A DNA stretch of 64,000 nucleotides from positions 27,131 to 91,130 of the forward strand of contig NZ_KZ626869.1 in the NCBI RefSeq assembly GCF_002911015.1. Reading direction: 5' to 3'. The notes beneath the pieces were generated by a model. It had not been told where the DNA came from. It worked only from the letters and a program-made list of their open reading frames with translations, and did not search any database. This DNA is from Streptomyces populi. Its GTDB lineage: Bacteria > Actinomycetota > Actinomycetes > Streptomycetales > Streptomycetaceae. Shown piece by piece: positions 16,009 to 23,069 of the stretch (position 1 is the first letter of the stretch; each line of letters starts with the position of its first letter). The translations under genes were made by a program, and so were the position numbers.

Positions 16009-17985
16009 TCAGCAGGGGAAGGTGCCGCTGTAGAGGGCGTGTCCGTAGGAGGAACTTCCGGAGCCGAAGCCGTAGACGCCGTCGTCGGACCAGACCGCTT
16101 CGCGGGAGCCTCCGACGCACGTCGAGGTCGGCGCGATCGCGAAGCCCTCCAGGTTGTCGGCCGGCATGACGGACGGGTTCGTGTAGGTCACGTCCGGGAC
16201 GATCGCACCGCTCGCGTCGACCTTCATGAAGGTGTGCGTCTCACCGCAGGTGTTGTCGCAGGTCGCGATGATGCGCTGGGTTCCGGCGTCGTACGTCACG
16301 TCCATCACCGAGGACTTGCCGGTCGCGATGGTGCCGAACGTGGTGAACGTGCCGTTGGAGTTGAGGCCGTAGACGTGCAGCGAGCCGTCCCACTCCAGGC
16401 CGGCGAAGAACAGGCCCGATCCGTGCAGCGGGTAGTTCGCCGGGTTGTACGCGGCGCCGGTGAGCGGGTCGACCCAGCCGCTCGCGGTCAGCCAGCTGTC
16501 CGGGACGTAACCGACCCCCTCGAAGCCCAGGTTGGCATCGTCCTTGCTGCCGGTGTTCAGCTGCGGGAACTGCGAGGTCATGTCCCACTGGTGGACCGGT
16601 GTCAGCGTGGAGCCGGTGGCCGCCGGATCGAACTCCATGATCGTGTCCTTGGGCACCGTGTTGTCGGTGTTGTCGCGCTCGGACGTCACGTAGATGTGGC
16701 CGTTGCCGCCGACCGTCAGTCCCTCGGAGTCCGGCTGGCCCGAACCGCCCAGGAAGCGGAGCTGCTTGCCGGTCGCGCTCCACGAACTGTCCGGGACCCA
16801 GAGCCCGTTGCTCTTGACCAGCTTGTAAAGCCAGTTCTTGTTCTTGGCCGCCCACAGCACCGACGGGTTCGACGGGTCGAAGGCCAGGCCGCTCACGTCA
16901 CGGCCCTCGGGACCGGTCGACGTGGTGAACGCGCAGACGTTGTCGGCGATGGTGACGTCGAGCCCGCCCGGCCACGCCAGGGTGCCCGACGGAGCGGAAC
17001 CCGTACCGCTGGGCGCCTCGGGGGTGCAGCCGCTGGTGAGCGAGCCGCCGCCGCCCAGCAGTTGGCCGGTCTGTGTGCCACCGCCGCCACCGCCACTGCC
17101 GGAGCAGGAGTTGGCGCTGCCGAGGGTCGCGGTCGCGGAGGTCCGGAACCAGCCGGTGCCGTCCGCGCAGCGTTCGGCCGACGGCTTGGCGCCGTCGGTC
17201 GCCCACGTCACCGAGTCGACGGTGTTGCCGCTGCCGTCGAGGAGGAGGACGGAGTCGTTGTCGCCCAGGCCGAGGGTGGAGTTGAACGTGACGCGGCCGC
17301 CCGCGGGAATGCTGGTCGCGCTCGGCGAGGAGGACGAGACGGTGACCGCGGAGTGGGTGGTGTCGTTGTCCACGTACTTCCACGAAGCGAGGCTGACCGC
17401 GCTCGAGCCGCCGTTGTACAGCTCGACGGTGTCCGCGCCGTCGGAGGTGACCTCGTTGATCCGTACCTTGCTCGCCGCGGGGACCGACGACGGGCAGCCG
17501 GAGGCGTTCGCGGTACCGAACGTGGCCGCCGTGGTCGTGGTCACCCACGCGCCGGTGCCGTCGCCGCCGCAGCGCGCCATCGCCGGCTTCGCCTTGTCGG
17601 TGGCCCACTCGACGCGGTCGACCACCGTGCCGTCGGAGGTGTAGATCACCAGTTTGTCCGAGTCGCCCAGCCCCTTGGGCGAGTTGAAGGTGACGAAGCC
17701 GCCCGCCGCGATCGTGGTGGACGACGGGCTGAACGACTGCGGGGAGAAGCTGTCGTCGGACATCTTCCAGCCGCTGATGCTCACCGCGGCGGAGCCGGCG
17801 TTGTACAGCTCCACCGTGTCGTTGCCCGACGAGGTGACTTCGTTGATCCGGACGTTCTGGTAGCCGGCCGGGGCTGCGGCAGCCGCGGGCGGCGCGGCGA
17901 CCAGCCCGGTGAGGAGCAGACTTGAGACCGTCAAGGCCCCGGCGCATACCGGGGCGACGCGCGTACGCGAGTGAGAGAAAGGCAC
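16009..17985 (-). CDS. Secreted protein with two lamin-tail domains and a C-terminal propeller-like region
   Basis: An exported protein of about 658 residues. A signal peptide (SLLLTGLVAAPPAAAAAPAG) is followed by two tandem lamin-tail (LTD) domains, each opening with VRINEVTSxG-DTVELYN, then a Gly-rich linker and a region of about 350 residues with blade-like repeats (VSGLAFDPSNPSVLWAAKN, GLTVGGNGHIYVTSERDN, NLEGFAIAP) resembling phytase-like or SdiA-regulated propellers. Cysteines at the end (CVGG, TFPC) suggest disulfides. LTD domains are thought to mediate binding to cell-wall, DNA or phosphoester substrates. The start is uncertain: GTG 17985 places the signal peptide correctly, but no ribosome site is visible and an upstream ATG at 18075 is in frame. 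Confidence 0.75.
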   Translation of the reverse strand: MPFSHSRTRVAPVCAGALTVSSLLLTGLVAAPPAAAAAPAGYQNVRINEVTSSGNDTVELYNAGSAAVSISGWKMSDDSFSPQSFSPSSTTIAAGGFVTFNSPKGLGDSDKLVIYTSDGTVVDRVEWATDKAKPAMARCGGDGTGAWVTTTTAATFGTANASGCPSSVPAASKVRINEVTSDGADTVELYNGGSSAVSLASWKYVDNDTTHSAVTVSSSSPSATSIPAGGRVTFNSTLGLGDNDSVLLLDGSGNTVDSVTWATDGAKPSAERCADGTGWFRTSATATLGSANSCSGSGGGGGGTQTGQLLGGGGSLTSGCTPEAPSGTGSAPSGTLAWPGGLDVTIADNVCAFTTSTGPEGRDVSGLAFDPSNPSVLWAAKNKNWLYKLVKSNGLWVPDSSWSATGKQLRFLGGSGQPDSEGLTVGGNGHIYVTSERDNTDNTVPKDTIMEFDPAATGSTLTPVHQWDMTSQFPQLNTGSKDDANLGFEGVGYVPDSWLTASGWVDPLTGAAYNPANYPLHGSGLFFAGLEWDGSLHVYGLNSNGTFTTFGTIATGKSSVMDVTYDAGTQRIIATCDNTCGETHTFMKVDASGAIVPDVTYTNPSVMPADNLEGFAIAPTSTCVGGSREAVWSDDGVYGFGSGSSSYGHALYSGTFPC

Positions 17986-18312
17986 GAGGCCGAACTGTGC
18001 TGTGCCAGCCTTGACGCAGTGTGCACTCCAGCTGAACGCCACCCCCTGGCCGAAAGAACCCCATGTGCACATCACCGCCGGACGCCGTCCGACTCGATGG
18101 GCTTCCCTCGACCTCCGGCATCACGGAGACCGTGGGCCGGTGCCCGCGAAACGGGTCGGCGCCCGTCCCGGTGGCTCTCGCCCGGCGGCTCTCGCCCGGT
18201 CGGTAGCTGTCCGACCGGGGTTCCCTCCGTGGCCGCGACATTCAATTCGCTCGCCGGTCGGCACCTCCGGGTTCTACTCTCGCGGGGATCCAGGAGCGAT
18301 GAGGGGGCGGCC
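17986..18312. other. Divergent promoter region, lamin-tail protein/serpin
   Basis: About 330 bases between divergent starts. A 13-base direct repeat, GGCTCTCGCCCGG, occurs at 18173-18185 and 18187-18199. No gene is supported. Confidence 0.5.
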
Positions 18313-19518
18313 ATGACCAGTCACGACGCAGTCAAAGCCATCAACGGACTGACCACGCGTTGGGCCGCGACCCTGCCCCACGACGGCACGGTACTGGCCG
18401 CGGCCGGGGTGTGGCCGTTGCTCGGCCTCCTCGCCGACGGTGCCGTGGGTCCCGCCCGGCAGGAACTCTCGGATGCGCTCGGCATCCCGGCGGACCGCGC
18501 CGCGACGGCCGCCCGGGACCTGCTCTCCGCACTGGGGGCGACGCGTGGCCTGGGCGCGGCCCTGGGGCTGTGGACCCGCGACGCCCTGCCCGTCGAACCG
18601 GCCTGGCTGGACCGGCTGCCCGCCGACGTGCACGGGCGGCTCACCGGCGACCCCGTCAGCGACCAGTCGCGGCTCGACGCATGGGCGGCCAAGTGCACCC
18701 AAGGACAGGTCGACACGATGCCCGTCACCGTGACCGACGAGACCCTGCTGGTGCTGGCCAGCGCCCTGACCCTCCGTACCGACTGGATCCGGCCCTTCGC
18801 TCAAGACAGTCTGGAAGCCGAAACGGGGCCCTGGCGCGGCAAGGACCTGGCCGGCCTGCACCGGACCACCCGTCTCCTGAACCGGGTCGGCGTCGTGGAG
18901 ACGGCGGCCGGTCCCCTCACCGAACTCCAGGTCATCGGCACCCATGGCATCGACGTCCACCTGTACCTGGGAACACCTGAGGCGACCGCGGGCCAGGTAC
19001 TGACCGCCGCCGTGGGCGCACTGCACGACCGCCGGGCGGTGGTCTCCGGCGATCACCTCGCATACGGCACCCCGGGCCCCGGGCTGTCCGTGGCTCGCGT
19101 CCCCAGCCTCGACGGCGAACCCGCGCTCCACGTGTCCACCGTGCCGTTCACCGTCGAGGCCCACCACGACCTGCTCGACCACCCCGACCTGTTCGGCCTG
19201 CGCACGGCGACGGACACCTCGCGAGGCCACTTCCCCGGCATCAGCGCCGAGCCGCTTGCCGTCCAGGCCGCCGCGCAGTCGATGACGGCCACGTTCGGCG
19301 CGCACGGCTTCCGCTCCGCGGCCGTCACCGCCTTCGGCATGGCGGCCGGCGGCCCCCCGCGTTACCCCTTCCGGGCCCGCGAGATCAGGGTCCGCTTCGA
19401 CCGACCCTTCGGGTTCCTCGCCCTGCACCGCACCTCCCGGCTCGTCCTCAACGCGGGCTGGGTCACCGACCCCGACCCCTTCGATGAATCCTTCTGGGAC
19501 GACGAGGACGACGAGTGA
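18313..19518 (+). CDS. Serpin family protein
   Basis: A 401-residue serine-protease-inhibitor fold protein, close to the usual 370-400. Hallmarks are the C-terminal signature FDRPFGFLALHRTSRLVL ending with NAGWVTDP, and the region before it (AVTAFGMAAGGPPRYPF) at the place of the reactive-centre hinge. The hinge lacks the run of small residues expected of a typical inhibitory serpin, so inhibition is not assured. There is no signal peptide, so it would act inside the cell. The C-terminus ends in an acidic tail (DDEDDE). ATG 18313 has GAGGGGG upstream. Serpins are sporadic in bacteria and this one stands alone, without an adjacent protease. Confidence 0.88.
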   Translation: MTSHDAVKAINGLTTRWAATLPHDGTVLAAAGVWPLLGLLADGAVGPARQELSDALGIPADRAATAARDLLSALGATRGLGAALGLWTRDALPVEPAWLDRLPADVHGRLTGDPVSDQSRLDAWAAKCTQGQVDTMPVTVTDETLLVLASALTLRTDWIRPFAQDSLEAETGPWRGKDLAGLHRTTRLLNRVGVVETAAGPLTELQVIGTHGIDVHLYLGTPEATAGQVLTAAVGALHDRRAVVSGDHLAYGTPGPGLSVARVPSLDGEPALHVSTVPFTVEAHHDLLDHPDLFGLRTATDTSRGHFPGISAEPLAVQAAAQSMTATFGAHGFRSAAVTAFGMAAGGPPRYPFRAREIRVRFDRPFGFLALHRTSRLVLNAGWVTDPDPFDESFWDDEDDE

Positions 19519-19541
19519 GCGCGAGAAGCGGGGGCGCGGAG

Positions 19542-20363
19542 TCAGTCGGCCGAGGGAAGCATCGGGTCGGTGCGTGTGCTTCTCCATTGGCCGAGCAGGC
19601 GGCGGGTGGAGGCGGTCGTCGGGTTGTCGGTGCCGAGCGCGCGGTCCATGGCGTCGAGGACGGCGGTCAGTTCGTCGACCGCGGCGGCCTTGTCCGCGGG
19701 CGTGGCGCCGGAGCGTTCGTGGCGCAGGATCGTCAGGGAACTGCGCGCGACGAGGGTGATGTCGCTGTCGGGGCCGACATTCTCGGTCGCCGTGGTGATG
19801 ACGTCACCGAAGGCCGTCTCGGCCTCGCCGGTGCGGCCGTCCTGGGAGAGCCACTCGGCACGGCAGTAGCGAGCGGCCAGTGTGTCGGGGTGTCCGGGGC
19901 CGAGGACCCGGGTGAGGTCCTCGATCAGGTCCGCCACGGCAGCGAGGCGGTCCGGCAGGCCACCGTGCTCACCTCGTATCTGGAGGTTCAGACTGCGGGC
20001 GGAGAGGGTGTCGGGGTGATCGGGCCCGAGGACGCGGGCGAGGTCCGGCAGCACACGCTCCAGCCGGTGCACCGCCAGGCCCGCCTGCCCCTGCTGCAGT
20101 GCCATCGCCGCGGTCATCGCCCGGGCGCGCAGCACTTCGGGGTGATCCCCACCGAGCCGCCACTGTGCCACGGCGATCGGGAAAGGAACCTCACGGTGCG
20201 CGATACGCACGAGTGTGATGACCGCGCCGACGGTCACGCAGAGCTGTAACCAGAGCAGCGTGCCGATCGGCACGAACAGTGTGCTCACCGCGGAGAGCAC
20301 GAGGCCGCCCAGGGGCCAACGCCATGCCTCGGACAGTCGTCGCACACGCTTCACACGCCCCAT
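19542..20363 (-). CDS. Membrane-anchored tetratricopeptide repeat protein
   Basis: A 273-residue protein with two N-terminal membrane segments (WPLGGLVLSAVSTLFVPIG and LCVTVGAVITLV) and then three or four TPR-type repeats of the NB-ARC-TPR style (RVLGPDHPDTLSAR, RVLGPGHPDTLAAR, RALGTDNPTTASTR). Repeats of this type mediate protein contacts; no catalytic domain is present. Codon 39 is TTA, so it may be bldA-dependent. The ATG at 20363 is chosen because upstream in-frame sequence runs into the tRNA locus. It converges on the serpin gene with 23 bases between stops. Confidence 0.75.
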   Translation of the reverse strand: MGRVKRVRRLSEAWRWPLGGLVLSAVSTLFVPIGTLLWLQLCVTVGAVITLVRIAHREVPFPIAVAQWRLGGDHPEVLRARAMTAAMALQQGQAGLAVHRLERVLPDLARVLGPDHPDTLSARSLNLQIRGEHGGLPDRLAAVADLIEDLTRVLGPGHPDTLAARYCRAEWLSQDGRTGEAETAFGDVITTATENVGPDSDITLVARSSLTILRHERSGATPADKAAAVDELTAVLDAMDRALGTDNPTTASTRRLLGQWRSTRTDPMLPSAD

Positions 20364-20601
20364 GCGGACATCATGGCGTCCCCGACGATCAAAAAGGAAG
20401 ACCCGAAGTCCCCTTCCCCTGGCTCCCGTTGGGCAGGAACACGGCGGATGCGCGCCGATCGGCCGAGGGCACGACCGCCCGGTTCGCCAGGATCCGCACC
20501 AGGGCACCGAGGAGAGTACGGGCGTCATGAGGGGCACCGCGGCGGCCCCGTGGCGCCGCCGTCCTTCCGGTCGGCTCCGACTCCGGTTCCGGGCATCGGA
20601 A

Positions 20602-20635
20602 AAGACCCTGTCCCGGACATCCGGGACAGGGTCTT
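20602..20635 (-). terminator. Intrinsic terminator of the tRNA gene
   Basis: Perfect 15-bp stem, AAGACCCTGTCCCGG and complement, with a 4-base loop. On the minus strand it is followed by TTTTCC. It begins 2 bases after the tRNA CCA end, so the tRNA is a single-gene transcript. Confidence 0.9.
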
Positions 20636-20637
20636 CG

Positions 20638-20710
20638 TGGAGCGCCGGGCAGGCCTTGCACCTGCATTTCCCCGCAGGAAGCGGGGCGTCTTTCCTTGGA
20701 CCACCAACGC
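20638..20710 (-). tRNA. tRNA-Gly (anticodon UCC), atypical T-loop
   Basis: A complete 73-nt cloverleaf with encoded CCA. Acceptor GCGTTGG pairs with CCGGCGC (two G-U pairs); D-stem GTC/GAC with an 8-base loop containing GG; anticodon stem CCCCG/CGGGG with loop CTTCCTG (anticodon at 20677-20679 on the plus strand); variable loop AAAT; T-stem GCAGG/CCTGC with loop TGCAAGG. Two features depart from translation tRNAs: G replaces the near-universal T at position 55 (GUGC rather than GTPsiC), and position 37 is a pyrimidine. Staphylococcal tRNA-Gly species dedicated to peptidoglycan bridge synthesis share the GUGC change. Streptomyces also has a glycine bridge, so a cell-wall role is possible. It is certainly structured as a tRNA; use in translation is unproven. 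Confidence 0.88.
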
Positions 20711-20810
20711 ATCGCCGACCGGCGTGATGTCCGCCGTTCAGCTCGAGATGAATAGTAGCAGTGCGCACGCCGGGCTCCAGACCTGCGGAAACACGGGGCA
20801 GGGGCAGGAG

Positions 20811-21515
20811 TCAGAGGCCTTCGTGGGCGCATTCGCCCAGTCCGGCCACGGTCAGGGTGAGGTGCCGGGTCAGTACCTCGGCCGCGGTGTCGGCGTCGCG
20901 GGCGAGCGCCGCCTCCTCCAGTCGGCGGTGCTCGCCGACGTGGTCCCGGCCGGGGTGACGGCTCGCCGACCAGCGGCGAGCCAGCTCGCTCGCGGTCCAC
21001 GTCCGATCGAAGGTCTCCAGCAGGACGCGGTTGCCGCAGCCTTCCAGCAGGGTGCGGTGGAAGACCCGGTGGGCTTCGGACCACGCGTCGCTGTAGTGCT
21101 CGCCTTCTTCCGGCACGTACACCGGAGTGCGGGCCAGGCGGTGGTGGGCGGCTCGCACGCGGGCTTCCCAGTCGACGTCGCCGCGCTCGACGGACATGCG
21201 CAGCACGACCGGTTCGATGGTCCGGCGGGCCTCCGCGATGTCCTGCCAGCGGCGGTCGGAGACGGCCGGGACGGCGAAGCCGCGGTTGGGCAGCCGGTCG
21301 GCGAGGCCCTCGCCGACCAGCCGCACGAGCGCCTCGCGCACGACGGCCAGGCTCACGCCCTGCTCCTTGGCGAGGTCCTGCGGTTTGAGGGCGTCACCGG
21401 GGGCGTGGCGCCCGCCCATGATCGCGTCCCGTAGGTGTGCGTAGACCTGCTCGGAGAGCATCTGCTTCGCCGGCGAGGTCGAGGTGGGGGCCGTCCGAGT
21501 CACAGCCATCAGCAT
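20811..21515 (-). CDS. GntR family regulator (FCD subfamily)
   Basis: A 234-residue regulator with an N-terminal winged helix (LSEQVYAHLRDAIMGGRHAPGD, then VSLAVVREALVRLVGEGL) and a C-terminal helical FCD ligand domain with metal-type His/Asp positions (EAHRVFHRTLLEGCGN, EHRRLEEAALARD). It probably represses itself and the divergent PEBP gene: the shared 138-base spacer holds a perfect 14-bp palindrome. ATG 21515 has GGGA upstream; ATG 21509 is the alternative. The effector, usually a small organic acid, is unknown. Confidence 0.92.
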   Translation of the reverse strand: MLMAVTRTAPTSTSPAKQMLSEQVYAHLRDAIMGGRHAPGDALKPQDLAKEQGVSLAVVREALVRLVGEGLADRLPNRGFAVPAVSDRRWQDIAEARRTIEPVVLRMSVERGDVDWEARVRAAHHRLARTPVYVPEEGEHYSDAWSEAHRVFHRTLLEGCGNRVLLETFDRTWTASELARRWSASRHPGRDHVGEHRRLEEAALARDADTAAEVLTRHLTLTVAGLGECAHEGL

Positions 21516-21528
21516 AGACGATCCCGCG

Positions 21529-21542
21529 AATAATCGATTATT
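21529..21542. promoter_or_regulatory. Palindromic operator between GntR and PEBP genes
   Basis: AATAATCGATTATT is a perfect 14-bp palindrome lying 14 bases from the GntR start; TATAGT, a likely -10 element, follows at about 21548. Position and symmetry fit autoregulation by the adjacent GntR protein. Confidence 0.65.
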
Positions 21543-21653
21543 GTTGCTATAGTCGATTTCATGGTCGGTGAAGGGCGACGGCGATGCCTCCGCACGCCCT
21601 CCCGTCGGCCACGTCACCGCAACTCCGCAGCACGGCCCGAGAGGAACAACGCG

Positions 21654-22193
21654 ATGAGCGCCAACGACCCCTTCGCCCGTCTCCCCGAGGCGGCCTCCTT
21701 CACCGTCACCAGCACCACCGTCACCGACGGTGCCGCTTTGCCGCCCGAGCAGTTCTCCGGCATCTTCGGCGTCCCCGGCGGTAAGGACGTCTCCCCGCAG
21801 CTGTCCTGGAGCGGCGCCCCGGAAGGCACCAAGAGCTACGCCGTCACCGTCTACGACCCCGACGCCCCCACCGGGTCCGGGTTCTGGCACTGGGCGGTCG
21901 CCGACATCCCCGCCACCGTCACCGAGCTGCCCGAGGGCGCCGGCGACGACACCGGCTCGGGCCTGCCCGCGGGCGCCTTCCAACTGCCCAACGACGCCCG
22001 CGCCGCCCGCTTCGTCGGCGCCGCCCCGCCGGCCGGACACGGCTCGCACCGCTACTTCATCGTGGTGCACGCCCTCGGCGTCGAGTCCACAGGCGTCGCG
22101 GCCGACGCCACCCCGGCCGTCCTCGGCTTCACCATGGCCGGCCACGTCCTCGGCCGCGCGGTCCTGACCGCCACCGCCGAAACCCCTGCCTGA
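21654..22193 (+). CDS. YbhB/YbcL family PEBP-like protein
   Basis: A 179-residue phosphatidylethanolamine-binding-protein family member. The family core is clear: DVSPQLSWSGAPEGTKSYAV, VYDPDAPTGSGFWHWAVADIP (the DPDAP and HW ligand-pocket motifs) and GSHRYFIVVHAL. Bacterial members are small soluble proteins of uncertain role, named after the Raf-kinase inhibitor. ATG 21654 has AGAGGA upstream. The DtxR-family gene follows after only 8 bases, so they form an operon; divergent control by the GntR regulator is likely. Confidence 0.9.
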   Translation: MSANDPFARLPEAASFTVTSTTVTDGAALPPEQFSGIFGVPGGKDVSPQLSWSGAPEGTKSYAVTVYDPDAPTGSGFWHWAVADIPATVTELPEGAGDDTGSGLPAGAFQLPNDARAARFVGAAPPAGHGSHRYFIVVHALGVESTGVAADATPAVLGFTMAGHVLGRAVLTATAETPA

Positions 22194-22201
22194 CGAACCG
22201 C

Positions 22202-22894
22202 ATGTCCCAACTCACCGACACCACGAGGACGTATCTCCACACCATCCTGGAACTCGAGGACGAGGGCTCGGTCCCTCTGCGCGCCCGCATCGCCGAGCGC
22301 CTGAACCGGAGCGGCCCCACCGTCAGCCAGACCGTCACCCGCATGGAGCGCGCCGGTCTGCTGCGCGTCGCCGACGACCGGCACCTGGAGCTGACGGAGA
22401 CGGGCCGACTGGCCGCCACACGCGTGATGCGCAAGCACCGGCTCGCGGAGTGCCTGCTCGTCGACGTGATCGGACTGGCGCGGGAGCAGGCCCACGCCGA
22501 AGCCCGCCGCTGGCGGCACGTGATGAGTGAGGCCGTCGAACGCCGCGTCCTGGAACTGCTGCGGCACCCGACGCGGTCGCCCTACGGGGCCCCGATCCCG
22601 GGCCTGGAGGAACTCGGCCGGCCGGACACCGCGGATCCGTTCCCCGACGAGAACACGGTCGGCCCCAGCGACTCGGAGCCCGGTCCGAACGGCGCGAGCG
22701 TGGTCGTACGGCGCATCGCGGAGCCGATCCGGACCGATCTCCGGCTGATGCACGCCCTGCGGCACGCCGGGGCGCGGCCCGGCACGACCGTGACGGTGCT
22801 GTCGTCGCCGCGCGGCGTGACGGTCGGAAACGGCGGGGAGGCCGCCGAACTCACCGTGCGGACCGCCGCGCACGTCTTCGTGGCCGAGCACTGA
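22202..22894 (+). CDS. DtxR/IdeR family repressor lacking primary metal ligands
   Basis: A 230-residue protein that aligns without gaps to IdeR/DtxR through the DNA-binding domain (RARIAERLNRSGPTVSQTV) and dimerisation domain (VMRKHRLAECLLVDVIGL, then SPYGAPIPGLEELG). Against IdeR numbering, three of the four side-chain ligands of the primary, activating metal site are changed: Met10 to Thr, Cys102 to Arg, Glu105 to Arg (ARRWRHVMSE); His106 remains. The ancillary-site ligands His79, Glu83 and His98 are kept. A C-terminal SH3-like domain is present but has an acidic insertion near 145-160. DNA recognition residues look intact, so it may bind iron-box-like sites without iron or in response to another signal. 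It follows the PEBP gene by 8 bases. Confidence 0.9.
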   Translation: MSQLTDTTRTYLHTILELEDEGSVPLRARIAERLNRSGPTVSQTVTRMERAGLLRVADDRHLELTETGRLAATRVMRKHRLAECLLVDVIGLAREQAHAEARRWRHVMSEAVERRVLELLRHPTRSPYGAPIPGLEELGRPDTADPFPDENTVGPSDSEPGPNGASVVVRRIAEPIRTDLRLMHALRHAGARPGTTVTVLSSPRGVTVGNGGEAAELTVRTAAHVFVAEH

Positions 22895-22937
22895 GTCCGG
22901 CTCGGGCGCCGCCCCGTCGCCACGGTGCGTGCGGGCC

Positions 22938-22981
22938 CGAGTGCGGCCCCCGACCACACCCCTGGTCGCGGGCCGCACTCG
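22938..22981. terminator. Bidirectional terminator between DtxR and WD40 genes
   Basis: CGAGTGCGGCCC pairs with GGGCCGCACTCG, and an inner 6-bp stem CGACCA/TGGTCG extends it past one mismatch; loop 6 bases. It lies in the gap between convergent genes. Confidence 0.8.
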
Positions 22982-23069
22982 TGGCGGCGCCCCGCGATGT
23001 CACCGGGAGCGTCCGACCGTGCCGGCGTCGGGGCCGGAGGTGTGCGGCGGGCCGATCCGGTCGCGCGCG

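Noticed and set aside
18173..18199. Operator at the 13-base direct repeat before the serpin
   Set aside because: A GC-rich direct repeat without symmetry in a Gly/Arg-rich compositional stretch; probably chance duplication.
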